A stretch of DNA of 12,967 nucleotides from Planctomycetota bacterium (lineage in GTDB: Bacteria; Planctomycetota; PUPC01; JACPCR01), in contig JASLXP010000931.1 in NCBI GenBank assembly GCA_030740295.1, forward strand, positions 1-12,967. The letters run 5' to 3'. The translations under genes were made by a program, and so were the position numbers. Shown piece by piece: positions 1 through 6,141 of this stretch. Within the stretch, counting starts at the first letter, position 1. Each line of letters begins with the position of its first letter. Below the pieces are notes generated by a model. That model did no database searches and had not been told where the DNA came from. It worked only from the letters and a program-made list of their open reading frames with translations.

Positions 1-1406
1 AAAAGAGCCAGGCTCTTGTTGTTATCACGTTCCGCTTTATGAAGACCCCGGTTTGAGGTCTTGAAGCGCGCCAGTGCCAGCAGAAACTTTGCATCTTTGT
101 CCTGATTCCTGCCGCCGGAAAGGAAGCGAAGCTCGGACTCAGCTTCCTCGTATTCCCCTGCCTTGATGAGTTCTTTGCCCTTGTCGAGAATTGCTTTGGA
201 GAAAGATTCGGGGTCGAGACTCGATAGCAGATTGAGGATGTTATCCCCGCGTTTCGCATTCTCTTCCCGCGTTTCGATCGCTTTCTTGAGATGTTTGGTG
301 AATTGCGCCTTGGTGAGCTTGGGTTTCACCTCCTGAACTTTGTGAGCGGCCTGACCAAACAGGGCGTCGTCTTCAATTTCGTGTAACTGGGCAAGCAGAA
401 CCTCACCGGCATTCGGGCATTGCTGCAGGCTTGTCATCACCTGCTCGCGTAGCTTCCAATCCCCCACACCCAGCATGGCGGCGAGCGCTTCCCCCGCGTC
501 CTTGCTTGCGATGACGCCAAGTTTTTTTACTGCGTTTAATTGAACATTTTGATCGCGATGTTCGAGAAGCTTTACCAGATCTTTTGATGCCGTTGCCGGC
601 AGGTCGATGCGAGACGTCAGATCATTCGCGGCCTGAACGAGTCCAGGGTTTTCTTCTGTAAGAAGGATTTTAGATAAGACCGGCCACAGCTTGGTGTGGT
701 CTCCGGATGGAACGTTTACCTTGGCGAGACAGAGCAGTGCCTGGCGTCTCACTCTCGGCGCCGTGGCCGGTGCCTGCATAAGTTTCATATATAGAGGCAG
801 TGACCCTTCATCCCGCAGGCCGCCGAGCATTCGCAGCGCGCCCGCGAGAGCAAACTCAGAGCGCTTGAACGCAGCTTTAGATGAGGCCGCGCGAATTGTC
901 TCCGCCATCTCGAAACGCACATCCTCCTCCACATCCAACTGCTTCCTGTGAAAATCTTCGCAGATGCTGTCCACCGCCTCGCGATCTGCCTTGGGCAGGA
1001 TCTCAATAAGATGCTCGAGGGAGTCGGATAGCGGGAAACGATGAAGAATCGTCAGCAAAGTGGATTTGTTGACCGGCTCGTCGTCAGTGAGTTCCTTGAG
1101 AACAGTCGGCAGCACTTCTGCCCCCAGCGCGACGGTAGCCGAAACGGCCCGGTTGCGTTCACCGAGCTGAGGTGAGGTGAGATATGGCAGTATGTAGCGA
1201 AGCGAATCCGAACGGCCACTTTTGCCAAGCGCTTCAAGAACGGCACAACGCACTGCAAGCTTTGAATTGGAAAGGCAATCGCCAAGAGATTGGACGACGT
1301 CTTTGTTGCGATGATCCAGTTCACTCAGCACTTTGGCGGCAGCACACTGCACCTCTTCATCTTCGTGGTGCAGCATGGTAACCACCTTCTTAAGGGTGTT
1401 ATCCAT
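1..1406 (-). CDS. HEAT-repeat protein, 3' end outside the window
   Basis: The minus frame is open for 468 codons from ATG 1406 to the left edge, with no stop, so the C-terminus is missing. The protein is all-helical in character. HEAT-like helical pairs are visible near residues 9-30, 36-62, 67-95 and 272-328, each with the pattern of a hydrophobic helix, a D/N-rich turn and an Ala/Val/Leu-rich helix. Residues 405-450 look more like a TPR hairpin (AGEYEEAESELRFL). I see no catalytic motif, signal peptide or membrane segment. HEAT proteins are usually binding scaffolds; the partner here is unknown. ATG 1406 is preferred because TGGAG lies 9 bases upstream. An in-frame ATG at 1475, directly after a TGA, would add 23 residues. 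The gene diverges from the aldo/keto reductase. The reading frame and fold class are well supported, the role is not. Confidence 0.8.
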   Translation of the reverse strand, partial: MDNTLKKVVTMLHHEDEEVQCAAAKVLSELDHRNKDVVQSLGDCLSNSKLAVRCAVLEALGKSGRSDSLRYILPYLTSPQLGERNRAVSATVALGAEVLPTVLKELTDDEPVNKSTLLTILHRFPLSDSLEHLIEILPKADREAVDSICEDFHRKQLDVEEDVRFEMAETIRAASSKAAFKRSEFALAGALRMLGGLRDEGSLPLYMKLMQAPATAPRVRRQALLCLAKVNVPSGDHTKLWPVLSKILLTEENPGLVQAANDLTSRIDLPATASKDLVKLLEHRDQNVQLNAVKKLGVIASKDAGEALAAMLGVGDWKLREQVMTSLQQCPNAGEVLLAQLHEIEDDALFGQAAHKVQEVKPKLTKAQFTKHLKKAIETREENAKRGDNILNLLSSLDPESFSKAILDKGKELIKAGEYEEAESELRFLSGGRNQDKDAKFLLALARFKTSNRGLHKAERDNNKSLAL

Positions 1407-1414
1407 GCACCTGT

Positions 1415-1420
1415 TCTCCA
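1415..1420 (-). promoter_or_regulatory. Ribosome binding site of the HEAT-repeat gene
   Basis: On the minus strand TGGAGA sits 8-9 bases before ATG 1406. This favours that start over the upstream in-frame ATG at 1475, which has only a weak GGGG 12 bases ahead. Confidence 0.5.
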
Positions 1421-1608
1421 GTATCTGTTTTCGTTTGCCGATGGACGCTGACAAGATTGTCCAGATGCAATGCATTCAGTCAAGCCCCATGTGAAGACGT
1501 CCCTGGCGTTGACTGCAATGACGGGGCTTTATAAAGTCCGGGTGTCTCCTGAAATGCTGGGCGCTGTGGCCAGAGTCACGCCTCGAACGTGAGTGCTTCT
1601 AAAGGCAG

Positions 1609-1620
1609 CGGCTGAAGCCG
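1609..1620. repeat. Small hairpin CGGC-TGAA-GCCG
   Basis: A perfect 4-bp GC stem closes on a TGAA tetraloop in the 255-base gap between the divergent HEAT and aldo/keto reductase genes. Short GC hairpins with this look recur in other spacers of this window. It could be a dispersed intergenic repeat. It is not followed by a T-run, so it is not a canonical terminator. The rest of the 1407-1661 gap shows no promoter I can defend. Confidence 0.35.
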
Positions 1621-1661
1621 TGACCTCAGCAAATTAATCCCATACCTCCTCGCGCGCATCT

Positions 1662-2744
1662 ATGAGCCAGACAACCCAATTTAAAGGCATGAAATGCCGC
1701 CTCGTCGGGCGTTCCGGACTGTGGGTTTCAGAGGTAGGCCTCGGCCTTTGGAAGTGGGGCGATCCTTCCTACGACGGCTCTCGAGTCGGCGACCACAACG
1801 GCTTTGCGATCCTCGACCGTGCCCTGGAACTCGGCGTCTTCCATTGGGACACTGCCTGCTCATACAACAGAGGGTCGGGAAACAGTGAACGGCTTCTCGG
1901 TCGTTATTTTTCTTCTCGTGGCCGGGCCGTTCGTGAGAAGGTGGTTCTCGCTACCAAGATAAAGAATCCCGTCAGGCCGGAACATGTGATGGAGAAGGAT
2001 GCAACCCCGAATCAGGGCGGCGCGTCTCGAGTCTATATTCGCAACGCTGTGGACAATTGCCTGCAGCGACTTCAGACCGATTACATAGATCTGGTTTATC
2101 TGCATTCCCCCGTGGTCGACGATGAAGGCAATTTTGTCGTGCCACTCGAGGAAACATGGGGTGCGATGGATGACCTGATAACCCAGGGCAAGGTCTGTTA
2201 TATCGCGGTGTCCAATCATTCCGCGGCCCAGATGAACGCTGTACAGCAATGTTTGGAGGAGGTAGGAAAAGATGCCTCTCGTCGGATTGTCGCGGTTCAG
2301 AACAGATACAGCATGCTGGAGCGGACGGCGGTCACAGGAGAAGAGGATGGTAGTGAGCCTGAATTCCTCGCGGCATGTGATCAGATGAAGATAGGCCTGG
2401 TACCGTTTTATCCTCTGGCCAGCGGCGCACTGACCGGCCGATACCGCCGAAACAATCTGGATCAAGCGACCGGACGCATCATCGACGATGGAGCACAGGA
2501 TACGTTTCTGACGGAGCGTAATCTGAATGTGATCGAGGGTCTGATTCCGCTGGCAGAGAAAAAGGGTATCACGCTGGCGCAGCTTGCCATTGCCTGGTTG
2601 CTGGCGAAGTCGCCCGTCTGCTCAGTCATTGCCGGTGTCACCAGGATGGAGCATCTCGATGATAACGCGCAGGCAAGCCAGACTCAGTTGTCAGAAAAAG
2701 ACATGGCGATGATTGGTGAGGTGCTCGCGCAGGCTGGCGAATAG
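1662..2744 (+). CDS. Aldo/keto reductase family oxidoreductase
   Basis: This is a probable NADPH-dependent cytoplasmic reductase of carbonyl compounds, 360 aa, with an (alpha/beta)8 barrel. The N-terminus has the family opening GRSGLWVSEVGLGLW (residues 16-30). The catalytic tetrad is complete: Asp63 and Tyr68 (HWDTACSYN), Lys99 (LATKIKN) and His148 (VYLHSP). Further family marks are SNHS at 184-187, Gln213-Asn214, the barrel strand VPFYPLASGALTG (247-259) and the cofactor-phosphate region IAGVTRMEHLDDNAQA (323-338). The protein is longer than the usual ~320 aa, partly through an insert around 110-122. The start is uncertain: ATG 1662 has no clear Shine-Dalgarno, and ATG 1689 (MKCRLVGRSG) follows AAAGG and matches the typical family start. 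Family and catalytic competence are clear; the substrate cannot be told. It converges with coaX across 127 bases. Confidence 0.9.
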   Translation: MSQTTQFKGMKCRLVGRSGLWVSEVGLGLWKWGDPSYDGSRVGDHNGFAILDRALELGVFHWDTACSYNRGSGNSERLLGRYFSSRGRAVREKVVLATKIKNPVRPEHVMEKDATPNQGGASRVYIRNAVDNCLQRLQTDYIDLVYLHSPVVDDEGNFVVPLEETWGAMDDLITQGKVCYIAVSNHSAAQMNAVQQCLEEVGKDASRRIVAVQNRYSMLERTAVTGEEDGSEPEFLAACDQMKIGLVPFYPLASGALTGRYRRNNLDQATGRIIDDGAQDTFLTERNLNVIEGLIPLAEKKGITLAQLAIAWLLAKSPVCSVIAGVTRMEHLDDNAQASQTQLSEKDMAMIGEVLAQAGE

Positions 2745-2871
2745 GGAAGCAGATGGCAAGGCGATGAATGCCATTGTCCCGGCCTCCTTATTCCGGTCAG
2801 AGTGCAGAGACACAAGTCTGAGGATGGTGACGTTCGTTGCTTTGTGTGGCCTATGCCTACGCATCGCTCCA

Positions 2872-3603
2872 CTAACCCGCCAGCCCAGCCGCGTGGGCGA
2901 TTCCCAGCAGCGTAAGATTCGGCTGCGGTTCGATCTCGTGATTTGTGTGCTCGAGGAACCAATTCAGATCACCGCCTGTTCCTGAAATCAGTGCTTCGGG
3001 CAACTCCTTCAGCAGGCCGTCCAGGATTCGATCCAGGGCTCCGGCGCATCCCCACTGCAGGCCGCTCCGGATGGCGGAGTCAGTGTTTGATCCGATGGCG
3101 CTGTCTACCTTCCCGGGCTCGACCTCCGGCAAGGCCGCGGTCTGATCGTGAAGAGCTCGTGCAGACATGCGCAGGCCGGGGGCTATCGCGCCGCCGAGGA
3201 ACTCACCGACTCCGTTCACTACGCTGAATGACATCGCTGTACCGAAATCTACGACAATCACGTCATCAATCGGAAAGAGATGGTGCGCGGCCAGCGCGTT
3301 CAGAAGACGGTCTATTCCAACCGTATCCGGTGGCCAACACTTGTTCACCAATTGAATGCTTTCACGCATGACGAGCCGGATCGCCAGGTCGAACTCCGAT
3401 TCCAGAAAATCGCAGAACTGCTGCTGGACTTCCGGGTTCACGCCGGCCACCGCTGCTGCCTGTATCTCGCCTCTTACACGCTCTGGAAATATGGCGGCAT
3501 CCTTGAAATCATCAACAGGCAATCGCCATGATTCCTGAATGCCGCCGTCGCTGCTGAGACCAAGGCTGATGTTGGTATTTCCAATATTCGCAACGAGAGC
3601 CAT
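2872..3603 (-). CDS. coaX: Type III pantothenate kinase (CoaX)
   Basis: CoaX phosphorylates pantothenate, the first step of coenzyme A synthesis, as a cytoplasmic ASKHA-fold dimer. The 243-aa protein carries the family motifs in order: phosphate-1 motif NIGNTN (6-11), pantothenate-site GIDR (96-99), VVDFGTAMS (117-125) with the likely catalytic Asp119, FLGGAIAPGL (135-144), the SAIGSNTDSAIRSG helix (168-181), and SGTGGD (207-212) of the adenosine site. The first motif normally reads D-x-G-N-[ST]; here Asp6 is Asn (codon AAT). Length is close to the usual ~250-260 aa. The start lies 2 bases after the TAG of the gspC-like gene, without a strong Shine-Dalgarno, so translation is probably coupled to that gene. 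Family assignment is firm. Activity is less certain because of Asn6. Confidence 0.88.
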   Translation of the reverse strand: MALVANIGNTNISLGLSSDGGIQESWRLPVDDFKDAAIFPERVRGEIQAAAVAGVNPEVQQQFCDFLESEFDLAIRLVMRESIQLVNKCWPPDTVGIDRLLNALAAHHLFPIDDVIVVDFGTAMSFSVVNGVGEFLGGAIAPGLRMSARALHDQTAALPEVEPGKVDSAIGSNTDSAIRSGLQWGCAGALDRILDGLLKELPEALISGTGGDLNWFLEHTNHEIEPQPNLTLLGIAHAAGLAG

Positions 3604-3605
3604 AC

Positions 3606-4616
3606 CTATTGACCGAGTTCAAAAGTGAGTGTGACGTCACGATTGTTCCGCCGAAGATCCACACGAATCACATCGCTGGCAACGATATCCGTCATCATCA
3701 GAATCGGGTTGAACGTCTCATCGAGCGGTTTGCCATTAACCGCTCGGACGATGTCGTTGTTGCGCATGCCATACGTGCCGAACATGGATGAATCAGTCAC
3801 GCCGGCGATTCGAAAACCGACCACCTTGTCCTTCTCTCTCACAATGGCGTACTTGATGCCCTTCATCACCTCGACCGGCCGGGACATGGCCTGCATCACG
3901 TCGGAGCGCTTCACCACTTTGTGGTACTTGGGATCAATTCGTTTTTGCCGATCCGGTTCAGGGTGTCTGACCGCATAAGGTGTGCCTCGCTTGCCCTTAG
4001 TCTGCTCTGCCCTTTTCAGCGAGACCTGTCTGCCGAGATACTCGAAAACCGCTGTATCCACCTTTATCTGGATTACTTTTGCATCAATCCCCTGGGGGCG
4101 TTCGCCGAGCATACAGAGGTTCTGTTCCCTGGTCTTCTTCTTCAAGACAACCACACCGCTCCGGTTCTTTTCGGGATAATCAAAAACACCGACTACGGTG
4201 ATGAGCGACTCCAGCGGAGGGCCGTCAGGCTTGATGATTTCAGGCTGCGGCGGCAGGTCCGGGGCGGTTTCCGGAGCCTTTACGGGCGCCGCCTCTGGCT
4301 TGGGCGGAGAAGGTGCCCCTACAGGAACAATCTGGTTCAGCATCTGCCGGGTCCGCTCGGCATCGGTCTGATCTTTCGCGCCGGGAGGGGCGAACCGCCT
4401 GGCAAACACCTTCCGGAGATCCTCCTCAGTTACAGTTCTGTCCTGGCTGGCCTCGTCAGGCTTTACGCCGTGTGCGCGCGCTTTGGCTGTGGGTTGTCTC
4501 TTATTCACGGGTTGGCTCGCCTCCGCAGTGAACACCCAATAGCCGGTGTAGACAGCGCCAAGCACCAGCCCGGCATTAACAATCCAGATGAACCGCAATG
4601 AAGAATTTGATTTCAT
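3606..4616 (-). CDS. GspC-like type II secretion / pilus-associated protein with PDZ domain
   Basis: This is a predicted inner-membrane, bitopic protein of 336 aa. Residues 8-29 form one transmembrane helix. A charged linker with a coiled-coil-like patch follows (62-95), then a Pro/Ala/Lys-rich stretch (98-134). Residues 135-203 (LITVVGVFDYP to QVSLKRAEQ) resemble the HR domain of GspC, which in known systems contacts the outer-membrane secretin. Residues 253-335 form a PDZ-like domain, with GFRIAGVTDSSMFGTYGMRNNDIVRAVNGKPL being the typical GspC-type segment. The architecture TM-HR-PDZ is that of GspC/XcpP. Sequence identity appears low, so no symbol is given. ATG 4616 overlaps the TGA of the upstream ATPase gene by one base and has AAAGGAG 7 bases ahead. 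coaX follows after 2 bases. A generic PDZ protein is the main alternative. Confidence 0.72.
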   Translation of the reverse strand: MKSNSSLRFIWIVNAGLVLGAVYTGYWVFTAEASQPVNKRQPTAKARAHGVKPDEASQDRTVTEEDLRKVFARRFAPPGAKDQTDAERTRQMLNQIVPVGAPSPPKPEAAPVKAPETAPDLPPQPEIIKPDGPPLESLITVVGVFDYPEKNRSGVVVLKKKTREQNLCMLGERPQGIDAKVIQIKVDTAVFEYLGRQVSLKRAEQTKGKRGTPYAVRHPEPDRQKRIDPKYHKVVKRSDVMQAMSRPVEVMKGIKYAIVREKDKVVGFRIAGVTDSSMFGTYGMRNNDIVRAVNGKPLDETFNPILMMTDIVASDVIRVDLRRNNRDVTLTFELGQ

Positions 4617-5692
4617 CAGAATGCTCCTTTCGAGATGCCTCGAATTTCCAGGTTCAAATCGTCCGGATGATCGGAGGCCGCCAACGCTTCTTCAAGTGAG
4701 ATGACCTCCTTCTGAAAGAGATAGTGGAGACATTGATTGAAGGTCATGTTCCCAAAGTGGCGGCCCTCCTTCATGGCTGGTGTGAGGTCGTTGACACGCC
4801 CATCGAGAAGCAGGTCTTTAATCGTCGGCGAATTCACCATGAGCTCAAAGGCCGGCACACGCCCCCTGCCGGCCTTCAGCCGGATCAGGCGCAATGAGAG
4901 AATGCCGACCAGATTCATGGAGAGCTGATGCCGCAGGAACTCATGCTGTTCCGGCGGGAAGAAATTCATGATCCGCTCAAGGGTGCGCGCCGCATTGATC
5001 GTGTGGAGCGTGCTGAGCACAAAGTGGCCGGTCTCGGCCGCGGCTGTTGCGGCTTCCATTGTTTCACGGTCCCGCATCTCGCCGATCAGAATGACGTCGG
5101 GGCTCTGCCTGACGCAGTGTTTCAGCGCGAGGTAAAAGTCCGAAGTATCACGCCCAATCTCTCGCTGATCGATAATGCACTTCTTGTCCTGGTAAATGTA
5201 TTCAATGGGATCTTCCAGGGTAACGATGTGCTTGTGTTCGGTCTGATTCAGATGCTCGATCATCGAAGCCAGCGCGGTCGTCTTCCCACACCCGGTCGGT
5301 CCGCTGACCAGAAACAGGCCTCGCGGGGCAGCGACCAGTTTCTTAAGGCTTTCTGCCGGCAAGTTGAGTTCTTCGAGTGAACGCACGTAGCTCATCAGAC
5401 GCCTGAGGACCAGACCGATGTGTCCCTGCTGGTAAAAAACATTCACCCGGAACCGGCCGAACTCAGGATGCGTGTACGCGGCGTCCAACTCGCGGGTGCT
5501 GTCCAGTTGCGCCAACTGGTCACCGCTGAGAAGAGTCTCAGCGACTAATCTCGTGAATTCTGATGTGACTGGCTCCGCCTGGAGGAATCGCACCTTTCCA
5601 TCCACACGAACCGAGGGCGCGCATCCGACCTTGACAAAAAGATCCGAAGCGGCAGCCCCTTTGCACTGAGCGAGTATCTCTTCGAATGTCAT
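4616..5692 (-). CDS. pilT: PilT/PilU-family pilus retraction ATPase
   Basis: This is a hexameric cytoplasmic AAA-like ATPase of the GspE/PilT family that powers pilus disassembly in type IV systems. With ATG 5692 it has 358 aa. It has an N-terminal domain at 1-105 (SDLFVKVG at 16-23, GRFRVNVF at 79-86), Walker A GPTGCGKTT (131-139), Asp box TLEDPIEY (158-165), Walker B VILIGEMRD (200-208) and His box STLHTINAARTLERI (227-241). The PilT AIRNLIRE signature is replaced by TIKDLLLDGRV, and the end DHPDDLNLEI resembles PilU, so it may be nearer PilU. An in-frame TTG at 5791 would add 33 residues, but they mostly translate a heptamer repeat (RTTHYSLL). ATG 5692 is therefore chosen, although GAGGAT lies a long 14 bases upstream. 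It is the first gene of a probable pilT-gspC-coaX operon. Confidence 0.9.
   Translation of the reverse strand: MTFEEILAQCKGAAASDLFVKVGCAPSVRVDGKVRFLQAEPVTSEFTRLVAETLLSGDQLAQLDSTRELDAAYTHPEFGRFRVNVFYQQGHIGLVLRRLMSYVRSLEELNLPAESLKKLVAAPRGLFLVSGPTGCGKTTALASMIEHLNQTEHKHIVTLEDPIEYIYQDKKCIIDQREIGRDTSDFYLALKHCVRQSPDVILIGEMRDRETMEAATAAAETGHFVLSTLHTINAARTLERIMNFFPPEQHEFLRHQLSMNLVGILSLRLIRLKAGRGRVPAFELMVNSPTIKDLLLDGRVNDLTPAMKEGRHFGNMTFNQCLHYLFQKEVISLEEALAASDHPDDLNLEIRGISKGAF
4624..4630 (-). promoter_or_regulatory. Strong RBS of the gspC-like gene, inside the pilT coding end
   Basis: On the minus strand AAAGGAG encodes the last residues of the ATPase (SKGAF) and lies 7 bases before ATG 4616. It fixes that start and supports translational coupling at the TGATG joint. 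Confidence 0.75.
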
Positions 5693-5734
5693 GGGTTGGA
5701 TTCTATCCTCGTGGATCTCCGTGGGCAAAGATGG

Positions 5735-5765
5735 GAGTAATGAGTAATGCGTAGTACGTAATGCA
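5735..5765. repeat. Heptamer array (GAGTAAT / GTAATGC type) upstream of pilT
   Basis: GAGTAAT occurs twice in tandem, followed by the variants GTAGTAC and GTAATGC. The array begins 43 bases upstream of ATG 5692 of pilT. The same units recur at 5934-5970 and, in inverted orientation, at 6114-6134. Translation through it in the pilT frame gives the RTTHYSLL stretch that argues against the longer pilT start. Confidence 0.7.
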
Positions 5766-5820
5766 TATCGCAGCCGTTTGGCCGCAACCAATACAGTGAG
5801 AGGATTCAGGGAAACAACGA

Positions 5821-5904
5821 ATGAAGAAGAGGAATCTGTTCATAAGAGCTCTCGCCTTCCATTTTTTTGCCTTCCATTTTTCTGCCTTCCATTCTTTTGC
5901 CTAA
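5821..5904 (+). CDS. Possible 27-aa Phe/His-rich leader-like ORF upstream of trpC
   Basis: ATG 5821 is followed by 27 codons and TAA at 5902-5904. The peptide starts MKKRNLFIRAL and then runs through three in-frame copies of a five-residue unit Ala-Phe-His-(Phe/Ser)-(Phe/Ala-like), giving eight Phe in all. CAGGGA lies about 10 bases upstream and could serve as a ribosome site. A basic start and hydrophobic body resemble a leader peptide, and trpC begins 237 bases downstream. However, it contains no Trp codons, and the repeat alone would give this reading by chance because 15 is divisible by 3. It is recorded as a candidate only. Confidence 0.2.
   Translation: MKKRNLFIRALAFHFFAFHFSAFHSFA
5854..5898. 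repeat. Three tandem copies of a 15-bp unit (GCCTTCCATTTTTTT)
   Basis: The copies are at 5854-5868, 5869-5883 and 5884-5898. The second and third differ from the first by one or two T/C changes in the T-tract. A fourth partial copy (GCCT) follows at 5899. The T-runs could act as weak rho-independent-like pausing sites, but no stable stem precedes them. Confidence 0.85.
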
Positions 5905-5933
5905 AGAAAAACAAGACTCTGGACCGTAACCGT

Positions 5934-5970
5934 GTAATGCGTAATGCGTAATCCGTACGTAATGCGTAAT
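5934..5970. repeat. Heptamer array GTAATGC, about five units
   Basis: GTAATGC at 5934-5940 and 5941-5947, GTAATCC at 5948-5954, a truncated GTAC, then GTAATGC at 5959-5965 and a partial GTAAT. It is the longest of the three related arrays around trpC. Confidence 0.8.
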
Positions 5971-6113
5971 TGCTGCAGGAACTCAGATTCCAAATGGGAG
6001 TGTGTGCTTTAGAATGCCGGGGACTGAGCTGTCAGTGCAAGGTGGCCTCACAGACTGTGGGGCAAGCTCGCTAGCCCACTGGGGGCTTCGCATAGCGAGA
6101 CTCCTCTCATTTT

Positions 6114-6134
6114 ACTCATTACACATTACTCATT
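6114..6134. repeat. Inverted heptamer array ACTCATT ACACATT ACTCATT before trpC
   Basis: Three tandem 7-mers end seven bases before the trpC ATG. ACTCATT is the reverse complement of AATGAGT, so this array can pair with the GAGTAAT array at 5735-5750. It occupies the place where a Shine-Dalgarno would be expected. Confidence 0.75.
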
Positions 6135-6141
6135 CCGTCCC

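Larger units (their letters stand above)
5693..6141. other. Gene-free divergent region between pilT and trpC
   Basis: These 449 bases separate two divergent genes and should hold both promoters, but I see no -35/-10 pair I would defend. The content is mostly repeats: heptamer arrays at 5735-5765, 5934-5970 and 6114-6134, a 15-bp tandem repeat at 5854-5898, and a hairpin with arms GTGGGGC (6057-6063) and GCCCAC (6074-6079). A 27-codon ORF overlaps the 15-bp repeat. No tRNA or other structured RNA was recognised. Confidence 0.6.

Noticed and set aside
1860..2465. Minus-strand open frame of 201 codons opposite the aldo/keto reductase
   Set aside because: It is a shadow frame of a gene with a full D-Y-K-H tetrad and shows no domain of its own.
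3921..4601. Plus-strand open frame of 226 codons opposite the gspC-like gene
   Set aside because: It lies fully antisense to a well-supported coding gene, has no recognisable domain or RBS, and reads as a shadow of that gene's codon bias.
5692..5791. Longer pilT start at TTG 5791 adding 33 residues
   Set aside because: The added part translates a heptamer repeat (RTTHYSLL) and has no family similarity; ATG 5692 opens directly into the conserved PilT N-terminal domain.
5854..5904. Rho-independent terminator from the T-runs
   Set aside because: No stable GC stem precedes the T-tracts, and they lie between divergent genes where no transcript needs to end.
5735..6134. CRISPR array
   Set aside because: The repeats are 7-bp and 15-bp units in direct tandem without spacers of constant length, and no cas gene is present.
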